24,457 bases of DNA, from assembly GCA_000697335.1 (NCBI GenBank), contig JNEM01011031.1:1-24457 (forward strand), given 5' to 3'. The translations under genes and the position numbers were made by a program. The stretch is from Conidiobolus incongruus B7586 (Eukaryota; Entomophthoromycota; Entomophthoromycetes; Entomophthorales; Conidiobolaceae). The notes below the pieces were generated by a model that ran no database searches, was not told where the DNA came from, and saw only the letters and a list, made by a program, of their open reading frames with translations. Position 1 is the first letter of the stretch. Every line of letters begins with the position of its first letter. Shown piece after piece: positions 22,605 through 24,457 of this stretch.

Positions 22605-22612
22605 TATTTAAA
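22605..22612 (+). promoter_or_regulatory. TATA-like element of the lipase gene
   Basis: TATTTAAA lies about 52-59 bp upstream of the lipase ATG, a spacing like that of the TATA-like word before the acyl-CoA synthetase gene. The surrounding gctatttaaacagc is nearly palindromic. Confidence 0.35.
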
Positions 22613-22663
22613 CAGCTTAAAAATTTAAAATTGCTCATAATATTACCCAAGATAATTTCTTAA

Positions 22664-23710
22664 ATGAAATATTTTAAATTATTAATTTATTTTTATATCG
22701 CTATAGTATTAAGTCTGGATGGAGGTGATCAACAAAATTCAGAATTATCTTGGAGTAAAATAGGTGATTATATTAAAAATAAAACTATTGAAATTTATAA
22801 TAGTTTACCATCTTGGGACAGTATCAAAAACTCGAAATTGTTTTCTGGTAGTGATAATAAAGATGTCAAATCTTTAGACATTAGTACAAACTCAACAGAT
22901 GTCGATGGTAGAGTAACAACTTTCAATTTACGTCCAGTCAACGAGGATGTGGCGAAAAAATGGATCAAATTTGCGGCGATTGCATACTGTCCAGAGTCGA
23001 TGATTCAAGCTTGGAATTGTACACAATGTGGTGGCGTCAGCCAAAATTTGGAGCATATCTACTTTTCAAGTGCTGTTTACAATACATCGGGATTTATTAT
23101 GGCTTATCAGGAAGAAAGAACGATTTTGATAAGTTATAAAGGGACCAAAAATAAGTTGAATTGGTTTATGAATTTGAAAACGGCTTACACAAAGCTAAAT
23201 TTGACAGCACCATATGAAAATGCTAAAGTTCACTCAGGTTTTCATGAAATGGCAGATTCACTATATCCAATTACAAAAGATTACTTAGTTAAATTTATTA
23301 CTAGATATCCTGAGTATAATATCGTCATGACTGGTCACAGTATGGGAGGTGCTCTAGCTACTATCAATGCTTTGAATTTAGTTATGGACAATGTAGTAAA
23401 TTGGGAAAAACTTATTCTTATCACATATGGTCAGCCTCGTATTGGCAACCAAGAATTTGCAGACTACATGAACTCTCAAAATACAACAATGACGAGGGTG
23501 AATCGAGAAGGAGATCCAGTTCCAACAGTACCAACACCTCCTCTATATTATCATCATGGGCACAACATGTTCATTCGAGAAAATAACCAAACATCCATAT
23601 GTCTACCAACCGATAATGGATCCAATTGTACCAGTTCACTGATGGAAATGAGCTTCCAATTTCATTTCAAGTATTGGGACTATAAATTAGATTCAAATTG
23701 TATTATTTAA
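22664..23710 (+). CDS. Secreted class 3 triacylglycerol lipase, Rhizomucor/Rhizopus type
   Basis: A single-exon 348-residue lipase that should hydrolyse acylglycerols outside the cell. A short signal peptide (about 1-18, MKYFKLLIYFYIAIVLS) is followed by a likely propeptide to about residue 80. From there the protein lines up with mature Rhizomucor miehei lipase. The nucleophile is Ser226 in GHSMGG (224-229). Asp284 (in REGDPVPTVP) and His334 (in FHFKYW) occupy the other triad positions. KGT at 159-161 is the oxyanion/lid hinge, with Trp167 in the lid. Six cysteines match the three known disulfides: 109-346, 119-122 and 313-322. Several N-x-S/T sites suggest glycosylation. There is no intron, unlike the three minus-strand genes. 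The ATG chosen is the first and gives the signal peptide. Family assignment is firm; substrate preference is not visible. Confidence 0.94.
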   Translation: MKYFKLLIYFYIAIVLSLDGGDQQNSELSWSKIGDYIKNKTIEIYNSLPSWDSIKNSKLFSGSDNKDVKSLDISTNSTDVDGRVTTFNLRPVNEDVAKKWIKFAAIAYCPESMIQAWNCTQCGGVSQNLEHIYFSSAVYNTSGFIMAYQEERTILISYKGTKNKLNWFMNLKTAYTKLNLTAPYENAKVHSGFHEMADSLYPITKDYLVKFITRYPEYNIVMTGHSMGGALATINALNLVMDNVVNWEKLILITYGQPRIGNQEFADYMNSQNTTMTRVNREGDPVPTVPTPPLYYHHGHNMFIRENNQTSICLPTDNGSNCTSSLMEMSFQFHFKYWDYKLDSNCII

Positions 23711-23724
23711 AATTTGAAAAAAAA

Positions 23725-23730
23725 AATAAA
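23725..23730 (+). terminator. Possible polyadenylation signal AATAAA of the lipase gene
   Basis: AATAAA lies 15 nt after the lipase stop codon within an A-rich run. It is close to the stop, and such hexamers are frequent in this AT-rich DNA, so the assignment is tentative. Confidence 0.3.
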
Positions 23731-24457
23731 TTTAATAGTTTTAATTAATAATATTCCTCATTTCTAAATATATTTTTAATTAAAAATTTTATATTTATTA
23801 ATTAAATTTTTATCTTTGATTGAATTATGTGGCAATTATTAAAATTCTATGCTATTTATTGATGATTTTAATAACTCATTTATTATTTAAAATAAATTCA
23901 TTGATCATATCAATATTATTATATATTAAGATTGAATATAGGAAAATACTTATATAAAATAATTGATTATTTTTTGAAAAGGTGTAGTACTTAGTGTATT
24001 ATAAACAATAAACTAATATAAGAAAGGATCACTAATTTATTACTATTAATATAATTTGATAAAAATTAAAAATATAAAATTCTAATTTAAATGGTCAAAA
24101 TATAATTTTCAATATAATGTCTTTAAATTTCAATCAATAAAACTTTTAAATAATTTTAATTAATTCCATTTCTTATATAAAACTTCCTAAAATAAATTTA
24201 TATTAAAAAAATAAAAACAATGAATTTTATAATTTTAATTTTAAAAATAATAATTATTTTGAAAATATACTATATATATAAAATATAAGAAAATAATTAT
24301 TATTAAACTATATAAAATTAATAATCATTTGTAACTATCTTTTATCAAAATATTTCTATTCAAAATTTTAGAATTAATTTTAATTATATATAAATTAAAT
24401 AATAATCATTAAAAATCTTTTATTTTAATATTAATAAAACTTAACTATAAATCTTTT
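23731..24457. other. AT-rich downstream spacer
   Basis: About 0.7 kb of nearly pure A/T sequence runs to the window edge. I see no gene, no element terminus and no similarity to the transposon nest. Confidence 0.5.

Larger units (their letters stand above)
18847..22663. other. 3.8-kb gene-poor spacer between PABA synthase and the lipase
   Basis: This is the shared upstream region of two divergent genes. It is AT-rich but clearly less extreme than the transposon nest. I find no recognisable gene, RNA or element end. Between about 19150 and 20270 the GC content rises and several short plus-strand open stretches appear (19183-19353, a run ending near 19915, 20075-20260). A 34-codon ATG-started frame lies at 20700-20804. 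None has a recognisable product. From about 20810 to 22600 I see nothing. Confidence 0.5.

Noticed and set aside
23401-23586. Second-frame open stretch inside the lipase
   Set aside because: It is an out-of-frame shadow of the lipase coding sequence.
1-24457. CRISPR arrays, tRNA or rRNA genes
   Set aside because: I saw no regularly spaced repeats and no tRNA arm or rRNA-like sequence on either strand.

Overview
The window looks like a piece of a very AT-rich fungal nuclear genome. The strongest fungal evidence is a DAM1 gene, since the DASH/Dam1 kinetochore ring is fungus-specific. A secreted Rhizomucor/Rhizopus-type class 3 lipase and genes split by many tiny introns fit an early-diverging (zygomycete-type) fungus, but the lineage call is inference. 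I reconstructed 17 introns in three genes. All are 47-61 nt long and begin with GTAA. The coding exons stand out clearly from the intergenic and transposon DNA, which is nearly all A and T.

Region 1 (94-9284) is a nest of dead mobile elements. A Ty3/gypsy LTR retrotransposon fossil (99-9279, TSD at 94-98 and 9280-9284) is about 5.7 kb once its insertions are removed. A Tc1-like DNA transposon sits in its leader (copy A, 650-2629), and a second copy in opposite orientation splits its 3' LTR (copy B, 7482-8981). Copy A in turn carries a solo LTR of the same gypsy family (1106-1504, perfect 5-bp TSD). The sequence appears hypermutated by C-to-T/G-to-A transitions, much like RIP.

Region 2 (10655-18846) holds three multi-exon genes, all on the minus strand: a long-chain acyl-CoA synthetase whose spliced C-terminus is the peroxisomal signal SKL; DAM1, with a C-terminal winged-helix-like extension reached only through several small introns; and a fused glutamine amidotransferase / aminodeoxychorismate synthase (PABA synthase, folate pathway). 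They are separated by 0.7-1.3 kb and share no obvious pathway.

Region 3 (18847-22663) is 3.8 kb without a recognisable gene. It has a few short open stretches near 19.2-20.3 kb that may be gene remnants. Region 4 (22664-23710) is the plus-strand secreted lipase, followed by AT-rich intergenic DNA. I found no CRISPR array, tRNA or rRNA, and no clear novel system. The most useful observations are the nested-element chronology, the IR/DR ends of the Tc1-like element, the intron-dependent SKL signal, and the DAM1 extension.
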